From Gnetum montanum (taxonomy: Eukaryota > Streptophyta > Gnetopsida > Gnetales > Gnetaceae): a stretch of 64,000 nucleotides of DNA. Where the stretch lies: the NCBI GenBank assembly GCA_015680685.1, contig MNCI01017692.1, forward strand, positions 376,756 through 440,755. The letters are read 5' to 3'. The number at the start of each line of letters is the position of its first letter. Position 1 is the stretch's first letter. The notes under the pieces are model-generated. The model saw only the letters and a list, made by a program, of their open reading frames with translations. It had not been told where the DNA came from and did no database searches. Of the stretch, positions 1-12,500 are shown one piece after another. The position numbers and the translations under genes are program-made.

Positions 1-1125
1 AAGAGAGAGAATCTAAACTAGCCTAAGTGTGATGAGCACCCGTTTCTTAATCATTCGTACACATCTTGGACCTCGTGCACAACTACCACTGGGATTACCA
101 AGCGCATGGCCTAGGTACACTACTGGGTTACCAAGTAGTCACACTTATATGCTCGTGATTAAGTCGTACTCATTTCGCATTTCTAGGAGATAAGGGTAGG
201 GAGATATTAACTAAGAAAGCAATAAATAACAATAAAAATTAAATAATTAAGCTAAGTGGATGCTACAATGATGAAGTAATCTCGATCTTTATTGTCGTTC
301 ATGTGCGTGTCCAAGTACGTCACACTCGAATAAGGATGTTGTACAATTACAATCATCACACTGTGGGCATGCCCTGGGAGAAAGGGTTGAGAGGAAAGAC
401 TAACAAAAAGTCCCTACCTTAATACTAAAAACTTAAAAACTTAAAACTTTTAAAAACTCCTTTACCAAATTTGCCTGCCTCTTATTTATAGATGAGGAGA
501 CAGGCTGCGATATCGCATACGTGATATCATGGGTGCAATATCACAGCCAACAATTCATGACTCATCAACTAGGATGAACTGTTGTAGTGGCAAGACATGG
601 AGGGCAACATTGTGTTACTGCCCAATTGATCCATTTCTGTGATGCTCCAGCAAACTCTTATGTGGTTGGGCATTCAAGGACTTCATGTTGAATATGTTGT
701 GTAGCATAGTGATGCCAGGGATTATCATCCCACTGATGCACAACGTCTAAGGGTTCGAAAGCTAAAGTAGTGTTATGAGTTTGTGAAGTGGTGAAATGAT
801 TTCCCATTCTTGATAAATCAAAGAGATAGCTCTTGGGCACATAGTTTGCAATAGATTTTATCATAGCATAGCAGAGCTCTTGTAGTTTCTTTTCTCCAAA
901 GTTAAAATAGTTTCCAAAGTGCCCATAGCATGAGTCATTGAGTGTACAGATCTTATTCGAGCACTGTTGTACTTGAGCATGGCAGTGTGTATAGCAATAA
1001 AGATGGGCTTTTTAATCAAACCTTGCATCACCTTAGCTAGCTTAAATATTTGATTCATGCATTTAATGTTTTATGAAATTTTTTAATGCTTCCAAGTAAT
1101 TAAGCTAAATTTATGCAACAAGTTT
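1..1125 (+). mobile_element. Truncated copy of the long palindromic LTR family
   Basis: The left part (about 1-545) matches, in the same orientation, the left arm of the LTR at 61583-63282: the motif about goods 'actgggattaccaagcg', the stretch around the TATA-like box and the ATATC motifs. The part at about 850-1070 matches the right arm in inverted sense, with cattgagtgta followed by the poly-purine 'gcaataaagatgggc' stretch. The copy is cut by the window start, and its far right end has decayed, because no CTCATCA terminus is seen. A minus-strand TATAAATAAGAG lies at 479-490 and a 12-bp palindrome TGCGATATCGCA at 506-517. The two small ORFs at 658-1058 are in LTR sequence and are not genes. 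Confidence 0.6.
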
Positions 1126-1447
1126 ATGCAACCTTTATGGATTTACATAAGTTTTATATTTTATCCTTCTAGGATCTAGTTTCTAGATTTCCTTCGAATG
1201 TGATTATTGATTTAGTCCTTATCCATAGGGTTGGAGCCTAAATGAGAGATCTCATCCATGCAAGAGTTTTCCTCAAAGTGCATCATTTGCCAAGTAGGCA
1301 AATTTATTAAAATTCCTTTCTATTTGAATTTTGGTTTTCAAGGTTTTGTCTAATGATAAATCTAAGTTCTTGGTATTTTTATGGAATATTGTAAATAATT
1401 TCATTTTGTTCTAATTGAGACCCCTTAGATCCATTAGACCAATTTTA

Positions 1448-1531
1448 GAATTCCTTCTCCAAATTTTTTTTAGAATCAAACTTGTGACTTGGGATTACCA
1501 GGTGAAAATCCTTACCACTAGGGTAATACCT
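1448..1531 (-). repeat. tRNA-derived SINE-like repeat (minus strand)
   Basis: Read on the minus strand, an A-box-like TACCCTAGTGGTAAGG (1510-1525) is followed about 42 bp later by a B-box-like AAGTTTGATTC (1471-1483). A short A-rich stretch comes next. Spacing and motifs match those of the copies at 5368 and 17586. A tRNA cloverleaf is not evident, so this is a SINE or tRNA pseudogene rather than a tRNA gene. Confidence 0.45.
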
Positions 1532-2709
1532 CATTATTAATTCTTTTTCATTTTAGGTGTGTTGAACCTTAAGGTTATGATTTTTGTTTTTGTTTCTTAC
1601 TTTTCTACACTTGTTCCTCTCATTTAAGAATTCAAATAGGTAGATGACTCACAATTCCCTATGAAGAACAAATATGCCCTAGTTGTTAGGGGTATAAGCC
1701 TCAGGTAGAAGAGTACATGCAGTGAATCTTTAACAAGTGCAAGTGTATCAAAAAAATGATTACTTGAGTGAGGCTAGCACCGATTGAGCTTAATAAGAAA
1801 AGAAAGAATAACATATAACATTGAAAATGAAGAACACATTTTTCTACAATGTCTTGCATTCTAGCACATTAGACATAAATACAATTGTAAATTTGGTTGG
1901 CTTGTTCCCAATGTTATCAAGAACACTTAGTAATTTTCTTAATAATGTTTCAAAATTCATAACACATATTTCTAATGTCTAATAAATCTAAAAGATCTAT
2001 GAATGTAATAAAATTTGGGTTTCAATTTTAATTTCACAACGCAATGTAGTGATTTGGGTTTCAATTTTAGTTTCACAAGGTAGTGCAATGCGTAAAGAGA
2101 TGAAAATTTAATTTTAGACCATGCAATAACCCAATCAATTTATTTAGTTATTAAATTTGGGTTTTAAATAAGAAGACTTATATTTATTTTGCTCGGGTAG
2201 GAAAACCTCTTTTTAAAATGAAACTGAAAAAATACACCAGCATAGCGGCCCGTCACCTAGACAGCAGCCCACGTAATGATAAATCCAAATTCCCGTGTTT
2301 TATGGGGTGCTTCTTTATTAAATAAATATTATAAATAGATAGCATTTTACCATTTGATGAATATAAAGTGAAAAGATAGTATGTTTCTTGGAATAGAGAT
2401 GATGCCGTTACAAATTAAAGCTATTATCAGTTTATATCCTACGCTCAATCTTTCTAAATTCTAGCTGTAAAAATACTCCAAAAAAGTAATGCCCAGGTCT
2501 TTGGCAAAATTAACATCAGCATGCTGGTTGGCAGCAGAGCAAAGTTTTAGTCTGAAATGGACAAGGACAATTACCAAAATTTTGTTTTGATTTTAGAATA
2601 TATAGAGGTTGAGAGCAAAGCAGAACAAATGCAGATGCCGCTTCCACCGAAATATTTGTCACCATGCAACATTATTAAGAAAATTCCCCCGCTAGAAACT
2701 GAAGTAGAG
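1532..2709. other. AT-rich intergenic sequence, 3' flank of the EF-hand gene
   Basis: No coding pattern is recognised here. A short imperfect tandem duplication built on 'atttgggtttcaattttar' is present at about 2007-2085. The segment adjoining 2709 will hold the 3' UTR of the minus-strand EF-hand-like gene, but no single poly(A) signal stands out. Confidence 0.4.
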
Positions 2710-4281
2710 CTAAGATGCAGGAGCAGGAAGATCAGCAGACTTGTCGCTGAGAACGCTAGTGCAGGACACATGAACCGGTTTTCGCTGGAGGGTGTTCATG
2801 ATGTGACGAAGCATTTCCAAAATTGATTTGTTAAACTCTTTCTGGTTCATTGCTCCGCCGCTGTCCACGTTTGCCACAATGAACGATTGTGCGTACACTC
2901 GATCCATCTGCAGCCGAATTTGTTCATTTGGTACTTATTTTCATAGATTGGACAGTCATCAAATTGGAGAATGGTAAGCCAATTATAAAAGTCGGATCGA
3001 AAAATTCTGATAACTCGAGATAAAAATCATATTTAAATCGAAGAATTAAGTAACGGAGAAGTGTTATTCACTGCGTCACCTCTAACATGTTTCCATTTTA
3101 CCTCCTTGTAAAGTTCCGTTATAGCTAAAATTTTTCGAAGACAGCATTTTAATTTTCCATATTGGATAGGAATTAGCAACAAACAACGTACTAAATTTTT
3201 AAAAAATCATGACAAAAACTTTTAGTGTGTGCACGATTGTATAACGAAGTGATGAATTTTGTCTTTGCTGTGAAATCGAAATTGTAATTACTATGTGCAC
3301 GATTATATAACCGATACGGTTTACTTTTTAACTTGTGATTAATCGCAGATTTTCCTAATTATACTGACTTCACAAAATTGCGAGCCGTACCCACGATTTC
3401 TTTGTTTTTTAAAAAGCATACATTATGAACAGAAAAATATTATAATTACCTCATCAAAAGTCCCCAGCGAAGGCAATCTAGTTGCAGGACAAATGATATC
3501 GAGAGCGACGCGCAAGTATTCTCTGGGCATAGCGCCTCTGCTATCCTTAGGCAACGACTTCCACGTTATATGCAAAGCCTGAAACTCGATCCAGAGCGAG
3601 TTACGAATATAATTCTGGGCGCAAATTTTGCGAAACTGAATTTGAAATATCATTATGTAGTTAATATGTAAGCAGGGTCTGGAAGGGAAGATTGGGAAGA
3701 GAAACAAATAAACAGAGCACCTCATCCAGATCATCTTTATTGTGGAGGAACTGCGCAATGCGTTTGCCGTCGAAGGTTTTGTGGGTTGTGGCCACAGTCA
3801 CCGGATTATTTTCCAACAGGCCACTCACATCCAAAACCACATTGCGGAAGGCCTGCACGAATTCCCCAACGCTGCCAAATCTCTGCCGCGGATGTATCTG
3901 CACCTGCGCCGATTCCAGTGCGGGATTGATGATCTTTTGTGTAACCTGTTATTCCCATTTCCCAAATAAATCACACTTTCATTAGTTTAATTAATCATTT
4001 CCACAGTCATATATCGCCTGGCCCAGACAGATGTTCGTAAAAGTTAAAGAGTTTACTATACCCACCCATGGATCATCACAGGGAGGAATACCCTGCTCCA
4101 CAGTTAAGCTGGCAAGAGCTGTAGTGATAGTCGACAGAGCGCTGGTGCTGGTGCTGCTCATCTCTGATTCGAAATCCCACAGCGCCACTGCATCTAGATT
4201 AAAAGAAGCCTTTGAAGCATACTCCTTGAGCAGCCGCCCATCCATGACATGGAACGACACAGGCTCTCTATTATTCCCCAT
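2710..4281 (-). CDS. EF-hand-like plant protein, four exons, 255 aa
   Basis: Exons on the minus strand are 4281-4066, 3945-3721, 3578-3450 and 2907-2710 (72, 75, 43 and 65 codons). All junctions are phase 0: donors GTGGGT, GTGCTC and GTAATT; acceptors AACAG, TTTCAG and CTGCAG. The start ATG at 4281 follows an in-frame TAA in the leader, and its context GCGAAATGG is good. The protein begins MGNNREPVSFHVMDGR. It contains conserved blocks such as INPALESAQVQIHPRQRFGS, KTFDGKRI and LPKDSRGAMPREYLRVALD. It ends with an EF-like helix-loop-helix, NVDSGGAMNQKEF. The layout is that of an uncharacterised plant 'calcium-binding EF hand family' group; naming rests on memory of that family. The loop keeps Asp and Glu at some ligand positions, but others are substituted, so calcium binding is doubtful. 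No signal peptide or membrane segment is seen. The reading frame is intact, with short introns (about 120-540 bp), unlike its giant neighbour. Confidence 0.82.
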
Positions 4282-4449
4282 TTCGCCAAAATAAAGCCCG
4301 GTAGCGAATTATGTCATCATCATCATTTATTCAATAAGAAACCGCAAAACGTCGGTAAAATTACAGCAAACAAATTCACAGTGAACATCTGAATCGTCAT
4401 TTTTTACTTCGTGTATTTATTGAACTAGATTCAGAGGTGTTTGTCAAAT

Positions 4450-4704
4450 TTATGAGATTACCAAGCCAAAACTTAACAAAGTGTCAGCGTACCTACTCGG
4501 AGAGGACTCATGGGCGTGGGTGGGATCAGTATCAGAAGGATCAGGGTCCTGCATATGCGCGAATGGACGGCCGAGGCGTCTGCCCAGGAAATCATCCATG
4601 CATTTGGCTTTGGCTTTGGCTTTGTTCATCATGTTGCTCTTGCTGGAGCGCCTCCAACCAGGGGAGAGTATGCTCCACAAATTTCTCGATTTCAGCAGCC
4701 TCAT
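4450..4704 (-). other. Leader region of the EF-hand-like gene with an upstream ORF
   Basis: This stretch is richer in G+C than its surroundings and lies just 5' of the EF-hand-like start. It carries an 84-codon minus-strand ORF (basic, K/A-repeat rich, MMNKAKAKAKCMDDFLG). A second frame reads EIEKFVEHTLPWLEALQQEQ before a stop. A good donor (AG|GTACGC, near 4493) is present, but no clear acceptor precedes the main ATG. It may be 5' UTR, an alternative first exon or a chance ORF. I cannot tell which. Confidence 0.3.
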
Positions 4705-4826
4705 GCTGCTAATTGCTTGGACTTGTGATAACGAATGATTGCATTACCCTGTTGCTGCTACAAAGAAGGAACAGGAACCAGCACAGCCCACCCCCCGCTT
4801 GTATCCCGTGAAGGCCTCGCTGTTGT

Positions 4827-4832
4827 CACGTG
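4827..4832. promoter_or_regulatory. G-box / ABRE-like CACGTG upstream of the EF-hand-like gene
   Basis: A perfect CACGTG in the context tgtCACGTGtaac lies about 545 bp upstream of the predicted ATG at 4281. In plants this hexamer is the bZIP/bHLH G-box, and ACGTGT is the core of abscisic acid response elements. A role here is inferred from position only. Confidence 0.35.
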
Positions 4833-5367
4833 TAACCCGTCTGCACACACTTCTGAGGCCTTAACCGTTGAAACTAAGTATTTTTTTAATTCTCTCAATT
4901 TGTCAATTACCGACAGCGAATTTTATTTTTCCCAACGTCAATCGTTGACCCGTGAAAATGAGTCAGTTTCCACTGCCAGTAACAATGGTTAACATTGCAC
5001 AATCTCTCCCTTCCTCAACTGGTAAACAAAAAATTTGCTGCGGTGTAGCATGTCATGTCATGCGTCATCTGTTCTTATGCAACTCTGGAGAAGCACAGCA
5101 GAGGCAGAGTGAGGGTAAACGTAATGGGTGTCCGTGACCGAAGAAGTGCTACGTGGAAAGATGAAGTTGCCGACCAGTTTAACACTAACGACGTGAGTGA
5201 GAGTCATGTTTTTGCATAATGTACGTAGTCATCTTCGGTTCACGTCTTTGTGAAAGAGACGCGGGAAGCATCCTTCCTGTCCCAATCCGATTTTAGTATA
5301 ATGCACTTTTTAGGGAGCTAGAATTGAGATCCATGTTCTTAAAATGGCCAAAAAATTACAAGGAATG

Positions 5368-5470
5368 AGGTGTTAGTTTAGTGGTAAAAGTCTTGGTTCA
5401 ATAATCTTCAGAGGTTTGATTCCAATGAGCAACTCTAAATTATAAATTTTAAAAAAATCATAAAAAAATT
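5368..5470 (+). repeat. tRNA-derived SINE-like repeat (plus strand)
   Basis: The sequence gTTAGTTTAGTGGTAAAAG (A box, about 5371-5389) is followed 40 bp later by GAGGTTTGATTCC (B box, 5411-5423). An A/T-rich tail with oligo-A tracts follows. These are RNA polymerase III type-2 internal promoter motifs. The unit resembles the copy at 17586 in both boxes and tail. Confidence 0.5.
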
Positions 5471-6302
5471 CTTATTTTCAATATTAGCAAATCATTATGG
5501 TTCAAACGAATAAATCCTCAAATCCTTTGCCTACCATAATGATCATCCCATTGCAGATAGGGTAAAAGCACCAAGATGATGATGATGAAATATGCAACCA
5601 TCAAACTAAAAATTTAACATCAAGATATTTGGAATACGTGACATGATAATTTATCAAAACTTACCATCCATCAAAGGTGCAAAACAAATGTTAAATAAAA
5701 TAAACTTGCAATTAGATTTCAACTTTCTAGTAACAACAATTAACAATGCTCTTTAACTAAAATAGACCTACCCTTCAACCATTTTTAAAATATGCACAAC
5801 CATATGCAATTTATAGTAAAAGAAAAAAAAGTTTCATGTTTAGACACATACTAAAAGTATCAAATTGTTTAAAATCAATTATTATAATTGAATATAAATC
5901 TCTTCTGGATTGTTCTTGTACCTGGAATAATCTAAATTTTTTTGTCTTGCAATAAAACCATAGTAATCTCCAAAGTAAAGAAAACTGTTGAATGGTGCAA
6001 AAAAAATTTACATTTCAAGTTAAAATTTTGATAGGATTTGATATGCAAGTATGGAGTAATTAGAAATCTATGACTGTATGTGTCCCTGGGCCTAGCTACC
6101 ATGATAGAACTTTCTCTTACCTACCATATCAAATGAAAGAATTATTACCATATGAACCAGCTCTCATGGGGACCTTTTTTTTTTTCACAACAATGTTATA
6201 ATCTCAACATAAATCATAATCATTAGTGTTATATATCCCACACAACTCATCGGAATTGAAATTTTAATGTGCAAAATACAGCTTTAAAACAATGAACTAC
6301 AC
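5471..6302. other. Intergenic AT-rich sequence between the two genes
   Basis: No coding or repeat structure is recognised apart from a short (GAT)n run at 5573-5588, of the kind that ends RTE-type LINE copies. The interval separates the promoter side of the EF-hand-like gene from the 3' end of the amidohydrolase gene. Confidence 0.4.
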
Positions 6303-6308
6303 TTTATT
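6303..6308 (-). terminator. Candidate poly(A) signal AATAAA of the amidohydrolase gene
   Basis: AATAAA reads on the minus strand about 120 bp beyond the TGA stop at 6427-6429. That is a normal distance for a plant 3' UTR. It is the closest perfect hexamer I noticed. Confidence 0.35.
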
Positions 6309-6426
6309 CATATTTTACCATGAAATAGAGGAAAATATCATATAGGTAGCATACATGCCGTGAAGAGTTTGACCATGTTACAGCAGTATGTTGGCATAAA
6401 GTTAAATTATTAGATCCTGTATGATA

Positions 6427-6516
6427 TCATTCATAGTTTGACCTTTTCGGAATATTTACGTTGGCACGCAGCAGCAGCTCGGAAGCAGCCCTTCTGGACA
6501 TTGATAAAATTTTCTC
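6427..6516 (-). CDS. Amidohydrolase gene exon 9 (C-terminus)
   Basis: After the acceptor TATACACAG the frame opens [20 protein letters not shown] and ends NIPKRSNYE followed by TGA. The pattern of an amphipathic helix followed by N-[IV]-P-[KN]-R is the usual C-terminal end of plant members of this amidohydrolase group. The exon was found by reading the minus strand for the missing C-terminus; it is too short to appear as an ORF. Confidence 0.75.
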   Translation of the reverse strand, partial: EKILSMSRRAASELLLRANVNIPKRSNYE

Positions 6517-9500
6517 CTGTGTATATTACACAAAGAAGGCAAAACAAAAGGGACAAAAATTAAAATTTAGACCCATCGCCACAATGCGACATCATGCAAG
6601 TCTTCTAAAATATAGCTGCAGAAAACAAGGCTAATTATGCAAAAGAAATGCAATTTTTTTTAAAAAAAACAACTATCATAAATATTAAATGATATATATT
6701 TGTAAAGACAGAAGTTGGGTTTGGATATTTGAATGGGATTTTTGTAAATTTGTAGATTTCTTCGTGGATAAACAGAAATTTTGTACAAAGATTGCTAAGG
6801 TACAGGAGCTCTATGGTGCTAACATGAGAATGAAAGCAAGAAACACGAACTATAAGGTGCTGAAGCTGCCTCCTTGACAACTTTTTTACCTAGTTGTAAT
6901 AATTAACATTAACATGATTGCAGAACACTGTCAGCTAACCCTTCTAGGCTAGTTCTCTTAATTTCAAAGTTTATAATCCTATGATTATTTTACTGATAAA
7001 AACATATGCTTAGGCTATGGTTTCAGGTAATCCTTCGTCTACCTACTTTCACAATCAGGCCGGATAGTTGAAATAGAGGCACTCTGATGATGATGATTTA
7101 GAACTTCTATATTAACTCCCTATGAAAACCATTCAGAAGCGGAAACTGTTTCAATATAAATATGCATAAGACATATACTCAACGCAAGACTTTCATAGAA
7201 TATAAGCAAACCATGCATAATGGTGTCAGATTAGCATACCATTAGAACTAAACTTATGACTCATCTTACCAAACAAGCTGTAAAAGTTCTTCCTGATATT
7301 ACAGGAATTTGAACCATTAAATCTTCTTTTAATACAATATTTATTGTAAATTGCTGTTTTTTTTTCACAAATTGACTCTAACTCCTTGGATCATTATATT
7401 AATGGGTTTTTCAACTTTCTTAAAAAACGTACTGAGACTTTTCTTGGTCGTAATAAAAATTCCCAGTTTTCAGTTTCGATTATTACTATTTCCTTTCCTT
7501 TATAAGAAGATGCTTAATGAGTTAATACCATCTACAGTTTCTTTACAAGTATTTTTAGTTAAACCATCAATTAGAGAAAAACTAGTTATACCTCAACCGC
7601 CGTCATTATCTTCTGATTTTGCATTAGCCACCGTCCATCACATGTCACCGATTCTACATTTTCGGTTTTGAATTTGAACCATTAAATCTTTTATTGTTAT
7701 TGTTATTAGTAGTTCTTTTTATGTTCTTTCAGAGGTATTTTCAGTTGAACCATCAATCAGAGAAAAACTAATTATACCTCATCCACCGTCAATATCTTCC
7801 GATTTTGCATCAACCACCGTCCATCACACATCACTGATTCTACATTTTCGGTTCTCATGCAATAGACAAGATTGCTGATGCTGCACAAAGAAACGTTACA
7901 ATTTAGTCATGAGAACATGTCACTATGTTGGTTTTTGATGGAAGATTTTAATGTCTTAGGCTATGTGACAGAATTGTCTCTAGAGATTTTATGATGGAAC
8001 TAATAAAAGTTTGGATTAGACAGTGTCCTTTGCAAAATACTTTGATGTCTGGCCACTCATTACTGATATTCAAACATATTAAGTTGATACGCCGTGTCAA
8101 TAAGAAATGCAGAAAAAAAAGAGGAAGAGAAGTACGGATCATGCATAGGTGTTGTACACCATGTGAACGGATTTATGACAATCAGATCAGCCTGCAAAAA
8201 AGAAAACTACATTAAATTGTACATCCAACAGATTGAAAGGGTGTTCTGTTGAACAATCTAATTCTGCGGTAAGAAGGTTAGATACTTTAACATTTAAAAA
8301 ATAGCCTTAACTAACATTAGCTAACAAAGACGCCTAATCCAAATTGCATTCATCACTTTACGGCATACTTGTGTCATCCCACTAAGAAAACCCTTCAAAA
8401 AATCGTCAGGTCACAATTTGCTAATTTGCACTTTCTTCTTGTTAGCAAAGAAATGAATCAACACTTTTCTTCAATAATGATTTGAAAGTGTAAATGGAAA
8501 ATATGAGACAGAGAAGAGGATATATCACCCACTTTAACTCACCTTCTTCCCAACTTCCAACGATCCAATTTCATTATCCCATAGCACTGCCTTGGCACCA
8601 TTTTTTGTTGCCATTGTCAAGACTGTTTCTGCTGGCAATGCAGTAGGATCAGTGCTTCCCTTGATAAAAGCTTCACGTCCTTTATTTACTAGCGATGCAA
8701 CATACATTTCATCCACTGTGGCCAGGTTATCAGAAATATCAGCCCACCAAATATATTTAACATTTAAGATTTAAGTGGGTACAGTACAAAATTTACATGA
8801 AAAAAACGATGGAATATACCCATGGTTACCATAAACAAGAAACGAGAAACCAATGTGCAATGACAATCTAATGAAAAACGTTGAATTAAAAGGTTGTGGT
8901 TGTAACAATGAATGCTAGAGCAATAATCAAAATATAATATTACATGATACAATCCATAGGTGGCTGAGTTGCAAGAGAGGGCCGTGTAATTTTATTGAAA
9001 CAATTAATTGTAATTTTACAAAAGACATTTCAAATTTACAATGCTCGCAAACCCTCTAAACAATGGGAGAAAAATCAAAATATTGCAAATGCTTGCAGAT
9101 CATAGTAAAAGAGGCCCAAAAAATACAAGGAAAACCCTTTAAAGCAGTTATGGGAGAAATCAGAACAAAACCATACACCCGGAAACTAGTTGCTGCATAT
9201 AGTGGTATAAGGAGAAATCCTCCACTTGCGACTTTCTTAACTGGTGCATGTGTCTATCTACCTACTTCCATTAATTCTATTAGTAGAAATTTAACTGTCA
9301 TAAAGCATTTAAGATGCATTCAACTAACTTCAAATTTTTAAAATTGCAAATACCATTTTGTAGTCTTCTCAATAGATTCAAAATGTAGCAGAGAAACTCT
9401 CATGAAACCACTAAAACTCACGTGTTGCATAACTCAGAAACATTTTCGAATTAATCTGAAACCAAAAAATAGATAAGAAACGGAATTTTTAGTTTCTTGT

Positions 9501-12500
9501 GTAAGAAAAGCGAAACCATATTAATCTGTCACATTTCTAGCAATTATGAACATACTAGAAAGACATTATACATTGTATAATGTGTTGTTGGCCAGACGTC
9601 TTGGTGAAACCTGTTCAGAACTACAGTAAAGATGTCTTGGACCCTTGAGACGTCTTGGTAGTCAGTTTCTAGGCCTTCTAGCCAGACATCTTGGGCTCCC
9701 CAGATGTCTTAGCAGATTGAAGCCTGATCTTTTCAATAGATGTCTTGACATGTCTAGGACATCCTGGGATATTTGAAATGGTCACCAAGGAAGATGAACA
9801 GTCACAAGAAGACTATAGATTGACATCAAAAGGAGTCTAACATTGGCATCCATTTGTGAGAGCAAGGTTGAGAACTCATTGAAAGCATTGTCTTGTTGTT
9901 GAGTCCATTGTCGCTTAAGGGAGAGACTGTGAGGAGTTGTCCATGAGTGGTGGCTTATTCGTTGTGATATTGTGAGAGTGTGGGGAGGGAATGAGTGGTT
10001 TTGTCTGTTCTTAAGATGTATGCTTCCTACTACATTTTGTATTCCATTTTGATTTTGTCTTTTCTTGTCCATTGAAACATATTGGTTGGGGTTTTTGTTT
10101 GACATTATTGTTTCAATTTTGCGTGAGTTACTGTTCATATTTTTGTGCAGATTATTGTTTTTGTCCAACATCACTGTTTTTGCAAAGGCTATCGTTTTTG
10201 TTCTCATACATGCTACTATTTTTGTTCTTATGCAAGATACTGTTTTTACTTCTGCAGAGACTACTATGTTTTCATTTTTTGTTTGCATAGGTACCATTGT
10301 AAGGCATGGATTACCATTGTCGATGAGTGCTGTTTTCTATCATGCAAACTGGAATGAATTATTTCCTTCCTTCACATTTCAAGACATTGGTTGTGACAAG
10401 TGAAAATAAAAATAATTATATTTCAGATATTGGAAATTAGGCTAACAAAATTCAACTTCTTTGACAGCCATCTTAAACATCACATTATATCAAACACATA
10501 GGTCACAAGGTGACATTTCATAAGAGATGAAACAGTCAATGTGGAAAGTGTCCCTCTATACGTAGAATACACTTACCAATGCTCATTCTGTTATTGGATG
10601 GAGCTCCATCAGTTCCAAGTGAGACACAAATGCTTTTACCAAGCATTTCTTTTATAGGAGCAAATCCTAACATGCGCATTGCAGCTGCTGGACAATGAGA
10701 AACTTTGACATTGGCCTTTGAAAACATTTCTATCTAAACAGAAAATGAATCCATTTCAATATTGTAGCTGCATCATTTCTAAAGCATGATATTTATGGAA
10801 GAAAACTTTGTTATACCAATACAAAAGACTATGACAACTAGATCAGATTATTTGTAAGCTTGAATTTTCCAAACATGATACTTTTGTTTCAAAAAAGTGA
10901 TCACATCACTACATTGTGAGAAACTTAGTCAAAAAAGCCACCACATCACTACATTTTGAGAAACTTGCCACTTTCTAATGGTAAAGGCCAAGGGAGCAAT
11001 GAAAGATAATAACTTTCATATGATTTTTGCATGTCTGCAAATTGAAAATAAGAAATTTAAAGTGCATGGAAAAAGCCTCATAACTACATCTTAAGTAGCA
11101 TGCTTATAAACTATGTAAATTGGAAAATGTTCGTATTCTTTCATTTCCTACTGTTGGAAGATAGCCCAGGATATCACGACTGGTAAACCAATATCATAAA
11201 ATGTCATTATGCACAAAACTATTCAAATAAAATAATATGTTAAGAAGAGACACAACAATTGTGAACAAACATTACCCTTCTTAAGAACTAAAGGCAATTC
11301 AGGGAAGTACGAAAAAGTGTGGAGAAACATGAAGAAGAGATATACACATAAGATAGAACATGTTTACGTAGGCATAAAAAGGAACTAATGTGTCAAGAAA
11401 GACACAAAGATGAGAGTGCACACACAGAAATAGTGAAGAAAAATCGTCAGGTGAAATGTTTAAAAGTAGCGGAAAGCACTCATGGACAAGAGTGTGAATC
11501 AAGTCTATATGGCGACCATAGTTAATTGCCAATATGATGGAAACATTTATCCACTAGTTATATAGATGATGGAAAGTATCATCCGTTAGGAAGACAGATG
11601 AAAGAGTAAAAACAATAGAAAAAACATAAAAATAAAAATAGAAACCCTTGTAGCCTTAGAAAGTTCAAGTCACTTAAAACAAGCAAAAAGTTGGGCCACA
11701 AAAGAAAAGTCAAGGTGGAAAAGAAAGTAGGATGGTGATGTGTACTTGATGTTACTTTTTGACACACTTGTGATGATATCCTTTATTATTATTATTATTA
11801 TTATTATTGGGAGGAAAGAAAAGGTCAGGATATCACCAGCTGGAAAAGAAAATGTACATCAAAATGTCAGCAAAGAGCTCACAAAGCATCAAAAAGCACA
11901 TGTGGGGATCAATCTTGAAAATATACAAACAGAACAAAAAACAGACCAAAAACAGTTCCACCAAACTGCCCACCCAGTCACCAAAAACATCATTCCAAAA
12001 ACCCAAAAATCCCTTGCCAATTTTGTGGAAAAAACAACAAAATCTACAATGCATCATGTGGGAAAAGGTTAGAAGGAACATATGCAGAATTCCTTTAACT
12101 CCATGTGGAGAGTATCTAGCCACATCATATCCTCCTCAAATTTAATGAAGTCATGTGCTTCATTTAGACTCTTCAACTCCTTAGCATGTTGTAGTTGCTC
12201 CTTCGGAGGTAGGTGGCACACTTTATCTGAATGCAGCTATTGCAAACACTTTCTCACAAAACCATTTATGTCTTGACCTGATACCCGAAAGTTGAGACCC
12301 AGCACCAGGTAAGAGCACATCCAGATCTAAACCAAGTCTTTGCATTCTCCCTATGGGCCTCATTGAAATTATTCTTGCAATCATCTTGAACTTGCCTCAT
12401 ATGGAGTCTTCTCCTCTCAGCAATAACTTGCCATTAAATATCCTCCTCACATTATCACCGAGCCTGAGCCTCTTACTATCTACAAAGGATATCTTGTTAT

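Noticed and set aside
3423-3758. 111-codon minus-strand ORF as one exon
   Set aside because: It reads through an intron. Splice sites at 3720/3579 give a better join (DDLDE to ALHITWK) matching the family.
3991-4065. Extension of EF-hand-like exon 1 to 3991
   Set aside because: The alternative donor near 4004 leaves the wrong phase and a 59-nt intron. The GTGGGT donor at 4065 gives a phase-0 join (DDPW to VTQK).
5368-5430. Functional tRNA gene
   Set aside because: A and B boxes are present, but no acceptor-stem pairing or anticodon arm is evident, and related copies are dispersed. A SINE or tRNA pseudogene fits better.
9782-10297. 171-codon minus-strand ORF
   Set aside because: Its TKT/ACMRTKT-like repetitiveness is the translation of the ~30-bp degenerate repeat. 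No domain is present.
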